64,000 nt of DNA from Kordia sp039026955 (GCA_039026955.1 JBCCLH010000023.1:31235-95234), one strand, 5' to 3'. Positions 16,993-24,999 are shown, counted from the stretch's first letter. Notes: generated by a model not told the origin, from the sequence alone. Numbers and translations: made by a program.

Positions 16993-17883
16993 CTATAGTG
17001 CCTGACGGAATTTATTAGGCGTTAAACCACTGTATTTCTTGAAGAAACGTGTGAAATGTGTCGGTTCTTGGAAGTTGAGTTGGTAGGCGATTTCGGCAAT
17101 GTCCATTCCTGTAAAAGAAAGCATGGTTTTACTTTCTAAAAAGACACGTTCTTGAATGACATCTTTGGCCGTTTTTCCCGTGATTTTTTTAACCGTAGTC
17201 GTTAAATAATTAGGCGTCACATTCAGTTGATCGGCGTAATCGCTTACGTTTTTTGAATCGACATAAAGTTTGTCCACCAATTGTTGAAATTGCTGCGTGA
17301 GCATTTGTCCGCGTGATAAATGACTTTCGGTAGTTTTGTAACGCTCGTAGATTGATTTACAATTGTACAATACAGACACTAACATACCTTCCAGCATTTT
17401 CTCTTGATACGGATGCGGATTTTGAAATACTGAGTGCATGCGTGACATGTCAAACTCCAACGAAGCTTGTTCTTCAGGAGTCATGATAAAAACATTATTC
17501 TCGGAGAGTTTTAAAAAAGGGAATTCTTCGGTTAAGTTTGGAACAGTTCCCGAAATAAATTCTTTGCGGAATTGAATGTGATAGCCTTTGGTGTTTTCAT
17601 CACGGAGCCAAGAAAATACTTGTCCTGGAACGACAAACCAAAGCGGCAAATTTTCTAAATCTACTTTATTAGTGTTTAAATTTATTTTGCTGTTGCCTGT
17701 ATTACTGAGAATTCCTATTTGATAAAATCCTTGTCGATACGGCGGCATACAACGTCTTGTAGTAGGGTCTAACGATTCTAATGTGAAGACATCAAAGCCT
17801 GGAATATGGCTTCTGTGGTCGTATCCAGTGGCTTCGTGTAAGTCATTGCTAAATTCAAAAACAGGGATTTCTTTTTTTGACAT
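16993..17883 (-). CDS. AraC-family transcriptional regulator (first of two)
   Basis: 296 residues. The N-terminal cupin-like sensing region (about 20-130) is followed by an AraC/XylS double HTH (about 190-296): VSDYADQLNVTPNYLTTTVK as first HTH and DIAEIAYQLNFQEPTHFTRF as second, ending GLTPNKFRQAL. A single half-site CGACCAAAATCTAC, nearly identical to the distal half-site of the six regulated promoters, lies 29 bp before its start, with a 7-bp inverted repeat around it. This makes it the better candidate for the shared regulator, with autoregulation, though a second AraC gene at 22025 cannot be excluded. Regulators of this kind often control an SDR and efflux genes. Confidence 0.92.
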   Translation of the reverse strand: MSKKEIPVFEFSNDLHEATGYDHRSHIPGFDVFTLESLDPTTRRCMPPYRQGFYQIGILSNTGNSKINLNTNKVDLENLPLWFVVPGQVFSWLRDENTKGYHIQFRKEFISGTVPNLTEEFPFLKLSENNVFIMTPEEQASLEFDMSRMHSVFQNPHPYQEKMLEGMLVSVLYNCKSIYERYKTTESHLSRGQMLTQQFQQLVDKLYVDSKNVSDYADQLNVTPNYLTTTVKKITGKTAKDVIQERVFLESKTMLSFTGMDIAEIAYQLNFQEPTHFTRFFKKYSGLTPNKFRQAL

Positions 17884-17906
17884 GTAGTAAAGTTAGGCAA
17901 TTATCA

Positions 17907-17933
17907 CATACGACCAAAATCTACTTTCGTATG
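17907..17933 (-). promoter_or_regulatory. Inverted repeat and half-site before the AraC gene
   Basis: CATACGA (17907-17913) and TCGTATG (17927-17933) form a perfect inverted repeat; GACCAAAATCTAC inside it (from 17912) matches the distal half-site of the six regulated promoters. A second inverted pair, AAATCTACTTT (17917-17927) and AAAGTAGATTT (from 17952), overlaps it. A likely autoregulatory site. Confidence 0.5.
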
Positions 17934-17973
17934 TTTTTTTATGACATGTAAAAAGTAGATTTGTTGTATGTTC

Positions 17974-18066
17974 TTATAAAATATTAGTAGTAAGAATGGT
18001 CCAAATTAAAATAGAAGCACTTGCTAATAATACGTTGATCAGGGTTACTTTGACTGCATTTTTCAT
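17974..18066 (-). CDS. Tiny single-pass membrane protein (30 residues)
   Basis: A short frame beginning MKNAVKVTLINVLLASAS and ending in a hydrophobic stretch (ILIWTILTTNIL) with a lysine near the N-terminus, as in single-pass small membrane proteins. What supports it is its promoter: the best copy of the AraC-type motif (GTTAACCAAAA and ATGACCAAAATCTAA) and a TACTTTTA -7 element sit 39-100 bp upstream, exactly as for its larger neighbours. No other gene starts there before the AraC gene, which it may precede in one transcript. Function unknown. Alternatively the promoter drives an untranslated leader for the AraC gene. Confidence 0.5.
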   Translation of the reverse strand: MKNAVKVTLINVLLASASILIWTILTTNIL

Positions 18067-18104
18067 GATATTTACTTTTTTTAGATTGTGTTATTTTGAT
18101 AGTA

Positions 18105-18166
18105 TAAAAGTACTACGCAAAACAGGCTTTTTGTTAACCAAAACATAGGTTAAAATGACCAAAATC
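18105..18166 (-). promoter_or_regulatory. Regulon promoter A (before the 30-residue ORF)
   Basis: Read on the minus strand: half-site TTTTGGTC, then TTTTGGTT 21 bp on (plus-strand AACCAAAA at 18136 and GACCAAAA at 18157), then a -7 element TACTTTTA (18105-18112). The gap from -7 to the proximal half-site is identical in promoters A to F. Confidence 0.8.
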
Positions 18167-18262
18167 TAATATGCTTTTTGCTCAACGACTCTTGTATTTA
18201 CATACAATGAGAAAAAGATGAGAAGTTTCTCATCTTTCTTTAGGCTCAACTTGTGCTTAGTC

Positions 18263-19081
18263 TTATAAAGTATGGGCAACCTTACGAAGTTGGTGTCTTT
18301 TTTGACCTTTGGTTGCGGTTCTGTGTAACACGCGTAAGGTATTGCTGTGTGTTGGTTTTGCATAATGTGCTACGGCATAATTGTCGGCAATGACCAAATC
18401 GCCAAAACTCCATTGGTGCTCGTAGTATGTATCTTTTGCCCACATATGATCGTGTAAAAATTGCTGAATTTCTTCACTTTCTTCTTGTGGAATTTCTAGT
18501 GCTGTGTTGGTATCGATAAATCCGTCTTGAAAACCTTCGCTGACATGCAAAACGTCGAGATCAGTCACTGGATGTTTCCAAATGACAGGATGCGGCTTGT
18601 ACATTTTTCCAAAATCACCTTCTAAGGTTGATAATTTTCTTTTTACATCATCAGGCAATCGTTCATAGGCATAATTCAAATTCGAAAAATAAGTAGCAGC
18701 GCCTTCGTGTGGAATTGCTCCAATAGAAAATATACTCAAATGCATCGGTCGGTTGTATACAGAACCGTCTGAATGCCAAGCCTGCCCTGCATTGACAAAG
18801 CCATTTCCTTGCTGATTGGTGACTTTAAATATTTCTGGATATTCTTTGTATTGACCTGAAATATAATCGTAATTCCACGCATCACCCAATTGTTTGGTGA
18901 GCGCTACTTGGCGTTCTAGCTGTATCGGTTCTTTCGATTTCAACAATACCAAATGATGTGTATTGATCAGCTTTTTTAAGGTTTCTATAGTTTCACTATC
19001 TAAGTGTGTATTTGGGTTGATATCTTCAACATACACACCAAGATTTGGTGAAACGTTCTCGATGTGTAGTGTACTATTCAT
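18263..19081 (-). CDS. TauD/TfdA-family Fe(II)/2-oxoglutarate dioxygenase
   Basis: 272 residues, full length for the family. The iron facial triad is H103 and D105 (WHSDGS) with distal H239 (VAHYAKPTH). R250 and R254 (LRVLHRTA) are placed to bind 2-oxoglutarate. FKVTNQQGNGFVNAG before the HxD motif is also typical. The enzyme would hydroxylate an organic substrate, often releasing sulfite or an aldehyde in TauD relatives; the substrate here is unknown. The gene lies among regulon members but its own upstream region lacks the full two-half-site motif, so its regulation may differ. Confidence 0.9.
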   Translation of the reverse strand: MNSTLHIENVSPNLGVYVEDINPNTHLDSETIETLKKLINTHHLVLLKSKEPIQLERQVALTKQLGDAWNYDYISGQYKEYPEIFKVTNQQGNGFVNAGQAWHSDGSVYNRPMHLSIFSIGAIPHEGAATYFSNLNYAYERLPDDVKRKLSTLEGDFGKMYKPHPVIWKHPVTDLDVLHVSEGFQDGFIDTNTALEIPQEESEEIQQFLHDHMWAKDTYYEHQWSFGDLVIADNYAVAHYAKPTHSNTLRVLHRTATKGQKRHQLRKVAHTL

Positions 19082-19434
19082 TTTTTTATTTTTAAGTTGA
19101 TTCGATATTTTTCAAACTAAAGTTATAAAAGCTAAAAGCATAATGTTTAATAACCTCATTTATAAATTTTTACTTTCGTTTTCTTTGCTTGCCCAAAGAA
19201 AAGAAACAAAAGAAAGGGCACTTTTAGTTCGTGAGTTTTCTATTTTAAATTGAGGAACTCATGAATCTTTGATTTCCAGAGGTGTTTTTAGTTTTTCTTT
19301 TTGAGAAAAAAACTAAAACCGTAGCGATTCTTCTAAATTTTCTCCAAGGTTTCAAAAATTTTTAACGAAGAATCTCTACTACACTGCGGAAAAGAAAATC
19401 ATCATAGTTAATTAATTATACCTGAAGCATAAGT
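19082..19434. other. Gene-free spacer
   Basis: No gene seen. The right part (19160-19240) has the purine-rich CCCAAAGAAAAGAAACAAAA stretch. A hairpin at 19281-19320 (TTTTTAGTTTTTC against GAAAAAAACTAAAA) can form in either strand and may terminate the SDR gene that ends at 19435. Confidence 0.55.
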
Positions 19435-20085
19435 TTAATAATTATAAAAAGGTTCCTTTTGTGCGCTGCCTAACACATAGAAAGCTTCTCCAATGGCCGT
19501 TGGATTGTATGTTGAATCCGCAGGATTAACCATGCCATTTACTGAGACCGATCCCACATAAATACCGTCAGATTTTAATTCGTCATGCAATTGTTTGGTG
19601 AGATTTTTGATGCCTGCTTTTGCTAAGGAAACCGATCCGTAAGCTGCCATCGGATAGTCTGCGAATCCGCCGCCAGTCAATAAAAAAGTTCCTTTTGTTG
19701 CTTTTAAATCGTTGCGTACTGCTTGAATCGTAGTGACAGCTCCGACAATTCCGACATGTAAATCGTTTGCTAGTTCTTTTGGATCATTCTCCAACACATT
19801 CAATGGTCGTAAAACGGCTGCGTTGTAATGTACGGTTTCTATCGCTGGCAATTCGTTTCGTAACGATTGAATCGCTGTTGTTAATTCTTCTGGATTTCCT
19901 GCATCAGCAGTAGCAAATTTTGAGGTAATTCCTTGTTCGGCTAATTCTTGCGTAAGCTTTGCAAGCTTGGTTTCGTTACGACTAATCAGTCCCACGGTAT
20001 ATCCTTCTTTTCCAAATTTTTGAGCAACGCCCATTGCAATTCCTGGTCCTGCTCCTACTATTATAATTGATTTGTTATTGTTCAT
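19435..20085 (-). CDS. SDR-family oxidoreductase lacking the canonical catalytic tyrosine
   Basis: 216 residues. The nucleotide-binding motif is IIVGAGPGIAMGVA (about 8-21), with the second-strand SRNETKL and a ADAG motif, so NADPH is likely bound. The usual YxxxK is not present: the corresponding stretch reads AAYGSVSLAKAG, putting Val where Tyr is expected, with a Tyr three residues earlier. The enzyme may therefore use a displaced Tyr or may have lost reductase activity. It lies 22 bp downstream of the SnoaL-like gene and so shares regulon promoter B. Confidence 0.85.
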   Translation of the reverse strand: MNNNKSIIIVGAGPGIAMGVAQKFGKEGYTVGLISRNETKLAKLTQELAEQGITSKFATADAGNPEELTTAIQSLRNELPAIETVHYNAAVLRPLNVLENDPKELANDLHVGIVGAVTTIQAVRNDLKATKGTFLLTGGGFADYPMAAYGSVSLAKAGIKNLTKQLHDELKSDGIYVGSVSVNGMVNPADSTYNPTAIGEAFYVLGSAQKEPFYNY

Positions 20086-20107
20086 TTGTTCTTATGTTTT
20101 ATAATGA

Positions 20108-20632
20108 TTACTTTTTTCGTTCTACACCTTTGACAATTGGTTTTGGGTCCATACCCATACGAACTGGAAATCCTGATTCTTTCATGTACGTCACTAAACT
20201 TAACGTTAGATCTGCTACACGTATTTCTGCGATTTTTCCATCTTTTATTTTGTAAATGATGTATTCATATGAAGTTCCTTCGCGACCTGTGGCTGGCATT
20301 CCAAAGAAGTCACCGACATGTTTCCAATGAAGGTTTACTGCTACAAATCCTCTGTCTTTGGTTGCTAATTCGTCTACCAAATCGATTCTTGCTGAAAAGG
20401 CAGTTAAAAATCCTTTCGCCCAAGTTTTAAGTGCTTCAATTCCTTGAGCGTTTTGGTACGAACCTGAAGAAATGGTCACTACATCTTGATGAACGATATC
20501 ATCAAACTTTTCGAATTGTCCTTTTTGGAAAGCATCATAAAATTGTCTTCCAATGGTTTCATTATTTTGTGCGTTTACGGTCATAGTTATTAGTAGTACT
20601 AATGTTGCTATGGTTTGTTTTGCTAATTTCAT
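20108..20632 (-). CDS. Secreted SnoaL-like (NTF2-fold) protein
   Basis: 174 residues with a signal peptide (LVLLITMTVNAQN, cleavage near 22). The mature part matches SnoaL/ester-cyclase-like NTF2 domains: IGRQFYDAFQKGQFEKFDD, WAKGFLTAFSARIDLVDEL, then GFVAVNLHWKHVGDFFGMPA. Such proteins are often small cyclases or hydrolases, or non-catalytic binding proteins. It begins an operon with the Tyr-less SDR and is preceded by regulon promoter B. Confidence 0.85.
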   Translation of the reverse strand: MKLAKQTIATLVLLITMTVNAQNNETIGRQFYDAFQKGQFEKFDDIVHQDVVTISSGSYQNAQGIEALKTWAKGFLTAFSARIDLVDELATKDRGFVAVNLHWKHVGDFFGMPATGREGTSYEYIIYKIKDGKIAEIRVADLTLSLVTYMKESGFPVRMGMDPKPIVKGVERKK

Positions 20633-20658
20633 TTTTTTAGTGTTTTTAAATTATATAC

Positions 20659-20720
20659 CAAAATTAGCTATTGAAGCCGCTATCGTGTTAACCATAATGT
20701 GCTACAAAATGACCAAAATC
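20659..20720 (-). promoter_or_regulatory. Regulon promoter B (SnoaL-like/SDR operon)
   Basis: Plus-strand half-sites AACCATAA (20690) and GACCAAAA (20711), 21 bp apart; -7 element TAATTTTG (plus CAAAATTA, 20659-20666), an exact TAnnTTTG match. The gene starts 27 bp downstream. Confidence 0.8.
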
Positions 20721-20753
20721 TAATGTAGTGGATATGTTTTGTGTTGTGTGTTT

Positions 20754-20951
20754 TTAAGATTTCTTCATAAAAACCTTCGTCCAAAATGGAATTAATAAGT
20801 ATACCATTAAAGGCACTAAAACAGCAGTTAAAATAAACGTTCTTACGAGTAATGGTAATTGACCTAAGTATTCGCCAAATACTAGTAATATGCCAGTTAT
20901 TGCAGGATAAATCGCAATCCAAACAATAAAGGTTGATTTTAATTTTTTCAT
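20754..20951 (-). CDS. Small two-TM membrane protein
   Basis: 65 residues with two hydrophobic segments (about 8-27, VWIAIYPAITGILLVFGEYL; and 37-58, TFILTAVLVPLMVYLLIPFW) and basic ends, so a hairpin in the inner membrane. Similar small proteins occur in Flavobacteriaceae but I know of no function. Regulon promoter C lies 35 bp upstream, making it a member of the AraC-controlled set together with efflux and reductase genes. Confidence 0.8.
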   Translation of the reverse strand: MKKLKSTFIVWIAIYPAITGILLVFGEYLGQLPLLVRTFILTAVLVPLMVYLLIPFWTKVFMKKS

Positions 20952-20985
20952 TTTTTTATAATTTTAGTTGTTGTAATGTATACTA

Positions 20986-21047
20986 CAAAAGTAGCGCTCG
21001 TTAGTAAGCATTACATAACCATATTCATTGGAATGATGACCAAAATC
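20986..21047 (-). promoter_or_regulatory. Regulon promoter C (small membrane protein)
   Basis: Half-sites AACCATAT (21017) and GACCAAAA (21038), 21 bp apart; -7 TACTTTTG (plus CAAAAGTA, 20986-20993), an exact consensus match. Confidence 0.8.
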
Positions 21048-21080
21048 AAAGCGATAGTTTGATGGACAAACTATCGCTTT
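21048..21080 (-). terminator. Terminator of the aldo/keto reductase gene
   Basis: Perfect 13-bp arms AAAGCGATAGTTT (21048-21060) and AAACTATCGCTTT (21068-21080) around a 7-nt loop, 8 bp past the stop codon. The run after the stem on the minus strand is TTTGATTTT; on the plus strand it is TTTTTT, so it may work both ways. Confidence 0.75.
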
Positions 21081-21087
21081 TTTCTGT

Positions 21088-21936
21088 TTAGTGAGTGGCA
21101 TCTAAAAATGCTAAATCTTCTTTTGATAGCGGAATTTGTCCTGCAACCACATTTTGTTCCAAATGCATCGGATTGGAAGTTCCTGGAATCACAATGATGT
21201 TTTCTGAATGATGCAACAACCAAGCAATGGCAATTTGATGCGAGGTAAATCCATACTTTTCTGCGATAATTTCTAGCTTTTGTTTGCCGTATACATTCCC
21301 GGCATCTAACGGATACCAAGGTAAAAAGGCAATGTCATGATTCGCGGTAAACGCCAAGACATCTTCCCATTTTCTATTGCCATAACTGTATTGATTTTGG
21401 ACACTAACAATCGGTGCGTAATGCATGGCTTCTTGTAGTTGTTGTAGATTCACTTCCGACAATCCAATATGTTTGATGAGTCCTTCTTGTTGTGCATCTA
21501 CTAGCACGCCTATTTGGTCTGCCAAAGGAATGGAATGATCTATTCGGTGCAACTGATACAAATCAATTTGATCTACTTTGAGTCGTTGCAAACTGCCTTC
21601 TAAGGCGTTGCGCATGCGTTTGGGATCGTTATTGATGATCCAACTTCCATTTGGTCGTTCGTAGCCTACTTTTGTAGCAATTACAGTATCTTTAGCATAC
21701 GGATGTAACGCTTCTGCAATAATACTTTCCGAAATATACGGTCCGTAACTGTCTGCCGTATCGATAAAGTTGATCCCTAAATTTTGTGTTTTCTGTAATA
21801 AGTGAATCACTTTTTCTTTGTCGTTTGGCTGTCCATAACCGCCGCGTCCTGTGGTATGTAAAGCGCCATATCCTAAACTATTTACTTCTAAGTCGCCACC
21901 TATTTGGTATGTATTGTTTGTTGCTATTGTTTCCAT
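21088..21936 (-). CDS. Aldo/keto reductase
   Basis: 282 residues from the ATG at 21936; the open frame continues further upstream but that part overlaps the AraC gene and lacks homology. Catalytic residues of the AKR barrel are present: D59 and Y64 (INFIDTADSYGPY), K89 (VIATKVGY) and the His in QLHRIDHS. A C-terminal VIPGTSNPMHLEQN segment is the NADPH-phosphate-binding loop. It probably reduces aldehydes or ketones. Regulon promoter D sits 29 bp upstream. The AraC gene ends 89 bp upstream of it. Confidence 0.93.
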   Translation of the reverse strand: METIATNNTYQIGGDLEVNSLGYGALHTTGRGGYGQPNDKEKVIHLLQKTQNLGINFIDTADSYGPYISESIIAEALHPYAKDTVIATKVGYERPNGSWIINNDPKRMRNALEGSLQRLKVDQIDLYQLHRIDHSIPLADQIGVLVDAQQEGLIKHIGLSEVNLQQLQEAMHYAPIVSVQNQYSYGNRKWEDVLAFTANHDIAFLPWYPLDAGNVYGKQKLEIIAEKYGFTSHQIAIAWLLHHSENIIVIPGTSNPMHLEQNVVAGQIPLSKEDLAFLDATH

Positions 21937-21964
21937 AATGTGTTGATTTTTAATAAGTACAACA

Positions 21965-22024
21965 CAAAAGTACGTTGAGCCGTGTGACACAACTAAACCA
22001 GAAATCCAGTGAAAATGACCATTT
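21965..22024 (-). promoter_or_regulatory. Regulon promoter D (aldo/keto reductase)
   Basis: Half-sites AACCAGAA (21996) and GACCATTT (22017), 21 bp apart; -7 TACTTTTG (plus CAAAAGTA, 21965-21972). The distal half-site abuts the stop codon of the second AraC gene. Confidence 0.75.
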
Positions 22025-22996
22025 TTAAGTATTGCGCAGTTGCAGCGGTGTTTTGCCGGTTTTTTTCTTGACAAAGCACACAAAATGTGTCGGATTGTCA
22101 AAATGAAGATCGTACGCGATTTCACTCACCGTTTTGGAAGTTTGTAAGAGTAACGATTTGGCTTCTACCAATTTTCGTTGGTGAATGAGCTGTAATGCCG
22201 TTTTTCCTGTGAGACTTTTCACAACATAACTTAAATGTGTTGGGTGAATTGCCATTTCATTCGCAAATTCTTGCACAGATTTCAATACGTTTTCACGCAA
22301 AGTCCCGTATTGTGCTTCTATCAATTGATTGAAACTGTTTAAAATGCGCTTGTCAGAATCTTGCGAAACCGCGTTGGTGCCAATTTTTTCCTCGTAGAGA
22401 TTTTTCGATTCTAGCAACAAAATATTCAAATACGATCTAAAAATATCTTCTTTGTTCGATAAATCTTGCTGCGACAAGGAAATAATGTTTTCACAAGTTC
22501 GTTGCAAATGTTCGCTTTCTTGTGCACTTATTTGAATACTCATCGAAGCATTTTGTGTGAAAAAAGGAAAGTCTGCATGCAACTTGTTTTTCTTGTGTAC
22601 AACGGAATAAAAATCTGAAGTAAAATACAATATATAGCCTGACATTGGCGCAATGCTTTCCCAAGATTGAATGTGTCCTTCTCCCGAAAAAAATAAGGTA
22701 TTCATAGCTAAGTTGCCTTCATTATCGTTGTTGCGCATGTCAATTTCACCACTTAAAATCAACATAATTTTGTAGAAATGTTTGCGGTACGGCGGCATTT
22801 TTTGAGGAATGACTTTGGCAGAATCTTCCAATCTTCCAATGGCAAAACCATCAAAAACGGGACAATCAAAATTGATAAAGTCAAAGTATTCCTGAATGGT
22901 CGCTAAGGTATGAATGCCCTCTATTTTCACAATACGATCGATTTTGTTTCTAAGATAGGATTTTTTGTTTGTAATTGAAAAAACGGCAACCTTCAT
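22025..22996 (-). CDS. AraC-family transcriptional regulator (second)
   Basis: 323 residues from the ATG at 22996; a GTG at 23026 would add ten residues (MLDRNGDFSG) and cannot be excluded. The N-terminal sensing domain (about 30-180) is followed by the AraC double HTH (about 225-323): VQEFANEMAIHPTHLSYVVK and TVSEIAYDLHFDNPTHFVCF, ending KTGKTPLQLRNT. It resembles the first AraC protein in layout but is diverged. Its own upstream region lacks the shared half-site pair. It may regulate the aldo/keto reductase directly downstream or act with the first regulator. Confidence 0.9.
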   Translation of the reverse strand: MKVAVFSITNKKSYLRNKIDRIVKIEGIHTLATIQEYFDFINFDCPVFDGFAIGRLEDSAKVIPQKMPPYRKHFYKIMLILSGEIDMRNNDNEGNLAMNTLFFSGEGHIQSWESIAPMSGYILYFTSDFYSVVHKKNKLHADFPFFTQNASMSIQISAQESEHLQRTCENIISLSQQDLSNKEDIFRSYLNILLLESKNLYEEKIGTNAVSQDSDKRILNSFNQLIEAQYGTLRENVLKSVQEFANEMAIHPTHLSYVVKSLTGKTALQLIHQRKLVEAKSLLLQTSKTVSEIAYDLHFDNPTHFVCFVKKKTGKTPLQLRNT

Positions 22997-23111
22997 TCCT
23001 GAAAAATCGCCGTTTCTGTCCAACACTAAATTATGCTGTTATGTCGTGTGATTATTGAAATTTTGAAATGTAATACCAATTACAAACCAATCTTTATTTA
23101 TGAGTTTTCTA

Positions 23112-24578
23112 TTATTTTGAGCTGTCTGCTGTTTTTAACTCTTGATATTTTTGTTGCAATTCTTGATCGGAAATGATTTCCCATCCGCCGCCTAGAGCTT
23201 TGTAAATGGCAATTAAGGTTGTGATGGATTGCGTTTCGCTGATTGCCAATCTGTTTTCTGCTTGAAGCAAAGTGTTATCCGCATTTAAGTAGTCAATAAA
23301 GTTGTCCAATCCTGCATTGAAACGCTGTTTTGCAAAGTTTTTCGCATCCGCGCTTGCTGCAGAAGATTGACGCAATATTTCTCTACGTTGCAATTCGTTT
23401 GTGTAATTGCTCATGGCTGTTTTGATTTCTTCTAAAGCTTCTAGAACTGTTTTTTCGTAGTTCTGTAAAGAAGCTAAGGTCAACGCATCTTCTTGATTGA
23501 TTTTTTGTTTCACACGACCCAAATTAAACGCTGCCCAACTGATGCTTGGGAAAATATTCCACGTAAATGATTCGTTGCTTCCAAAGTTGGAGAAATCTAC
23601 TGCGGAGAATCCGATGCTTCCACCAAATTGAATTTTTGGATACAATTCTGCTACCGAAAGATTGTATTTTGCAATTTGAATCTGCAATTCCGCTTCTGCT
23701 CTGCGTACATCTGGACGACGGCGTAATAATTCAGATACATCACCTACTGCGATACTTGCTGGCAAACTTGGTAATGGTTTTTTGCTGATGATCGTGTTGT
23801 CCAAATTTCCAGGTACTTCTCCGATTAATACGCTTACACTGTTTTTTAATGCTTCAATTCGAGCGGTTAATGGTGGTATCGTTGCGCGTGTATTTTCTAA
23901 TTGTGCTAGAGCTCTAGAAACATCTAGACTGTTATTCGTTCCTGAATTGGAAAGTCGAACGGTTAAATCGTAGGTTTCTTGTTGCCCTTTTAGGTTTCGT
24001 TGTGCAATGTCTAGTTGATATTGTGTACCGCGCAATTCCATATAATTGCGTGCGACCTCTGCAAAGATCATCACATAGGTTGCTTGCATGTCTGCGATCG
24101 CTAATTGTTGATTCGCATATGCACCTTTAATTCTGTTAGAGACTCTTCCGAATAAATCGGTTTCCCAAAACGCATCAAAACTGCTGTTATAGGTTGTAAA
24201 TGTTGGATTGGCTCCTGGAACAAAAATGTTTTCTCCTAAACGTGTTCTGGTGTAATTTCCATTCGCGGTTACGGTTGGAAAGCGGTCAAATTTTGTTCCT
24301 TTTAATGTCGCGCGAGAAGCATATAAATTAGCCACTGCTGCGTTGATGTCTAAATTGTGTTTTCTAGATTTTTCGATTAACGAATCCAAAATTGGATCGT
24401 TGAATTGTGTCCACCATTCGGTAGTAACTGCAGCACTTTCAAAAGCTTCGTCTGCAAGATCTTCGGTTAAATATTCTTTGGTAACCTCAACATTTGAGTT
24501 GATGTCAAAATCGCGTTTGGTGACTCCACAGGAAATCAAAAACAACGACAAAACGGTAATTAGTGTTAGATTTTTCAT
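23112..24578 (-). CDS. RND efflux outer membrane lipoprotein (NodT/OprM type)
   Basis: 488 residues. A lipoprotein signal with lipobox ISC at C17 (LFLISCGVTKR) is followed by two OEP repeats, including TEWWTQFNDPILDSLIEKS and LKGTKFDRFPTVTANGNYTR typical of the OprM/CusC group. Near the middle, VSELLRRRPDVRRAEAELQ is a strong family signature. It should be the outer-membrane exit duct for the RND pump encoded upstream. A gap of nearly 600 bp with its own regulon promoter E separates it from the permease gene, which is unusual for such operons and implies separately tuned expression. Confidence 0.93.
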   Translation of the reverse strand: MKNLTLITVLSLFLISCGVTKRDFDINSNVEVTKEYLTEDLADEAFESAAVTTEWWTQFNDPILDSLIEKSRKHNLDINAAVANLYASRATLKGTKFDRFPTVTANGNYTRTRLGENIFVPGANPTFTTYNSSFDAFWETDLFGRVSNRIKGAYANQQLAIADMQATYVMIFAEVARNYMELRGTQYQLDIAQRNLKGQQETYDLTVRLSNSGTNNSLDVSRALAQLENTRATIPPLTARIEALKNSVSVLIGEVPGNLDNTIISKKPLPSLPASIAVGDVSELLRRRPDVRRAEAELQIQIAKYNLSVAELYPKIQFGGSIGFSAVDFSNFGSNESFTWNIFPSISWAAFNLGRVKQKINQEDALTLASLQNYEKTVLEALEEIKTAMSNYTNELQRREILRQSSAASADAKNFAKQRFNAGLDNFIDYLNADNTLLQAENRLAISETQSITTLIAIYKALGGGWEIISDQELQQKYQELKTADSSK

Positions 24579-24593
24579 TGTAGTATATTTTTA

Positions 24594-24636
24594 CTCGATA
24601 ATCGAGATTTAATTATGATTCGACACTTATGTCGAA
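24594..24636 (-). promoter_or_regulatory. Two palindromes in the leader of the efflux outer-membrane gene
   Basis: CTCGATAATCGAG (24594-24606) is a perfect 13-bp palindrome; TTCGACA (24619-24625) and TGTCGAA (24630-24636) form a second perfect inverted repeat. Both lie in the 125-bp leader between promoter E and the ATG, so they could be a repressor site or RNA structure. Confidence 0.4.
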
Positions 24637-24702
24637 ATGTTCTTTTTGTTTTTTTAAATACTCCTCAGACTTTCCTTCGAGTGATTTACTTTTTTGATAC
24701 TA

Positions 24703-24764
24703 CAAATGTACCCCGAGAAACAGGGCAAGTGATAACCAAAAACAAGTCGGAAATGACCAAAATG
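24703..24764 (-). promoter_or_regulatory. Regulon promoter E (efflux outer membrane protein)
   Basis: Half-sites AACCAAAA (24734) and GACCAAAA (24755), 21 bp apart; -7 TACATTTG (plus CAAATGTA, 24703-24710). It gives a 5' leader of about 120 nt, longer than at the other members. Confidence 0.8.
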
Positions 24765-24839
24765 TAATATTTGGGGAAATTGTGGTGGGTTTTTGGCTAT
24801 TTTCTTTTAAAAATATTCTTATGCAAGAAGTTTATATAT

Positions 24840-24918
24840 CGTCATTCTGGGCTTGACCCAGAATCTCAGTATGCTAATTCCTATTATTATAAGAAAACGA
24901 ACTTGATTCGGTTTGACG
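24840..24918. repeat. Partial MITE-like repeat without terminal arms
   Basis: Contains the CGTCATTCTGGGCTTGACCC hairpin and GATTCGGTTTGACG, the interior of the elements at 16021, 58221 and 59790. The hairpin arms have changed together (GGG/CCC instead of GAG/CTC), preserving pairing. Terminal arms are absent. Confidence 0.65.
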
Positions 24919-24965
24919 CTAATTTAAATACCTAAACAATGTATTCATTAACCATTTTAAATAAC

Positions 24966-24999
24966 AAAAATCCGCTCCTGAAAACAGAAGCGAATTTTT
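24966..24999 (-). terminator. Minus-strand terminator after the RND permease gene
   Basis: Arms at 24966-24980 and 24985-24999 around a 4-nt loop. Read as minus-strand RNA the 15-bp stem is complete with two U-G wobbles and ends in a U run; read as plus-strand RNA the same positions would be A-C mismatches. This points to function on the minus strand. Confidence 0.75.
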
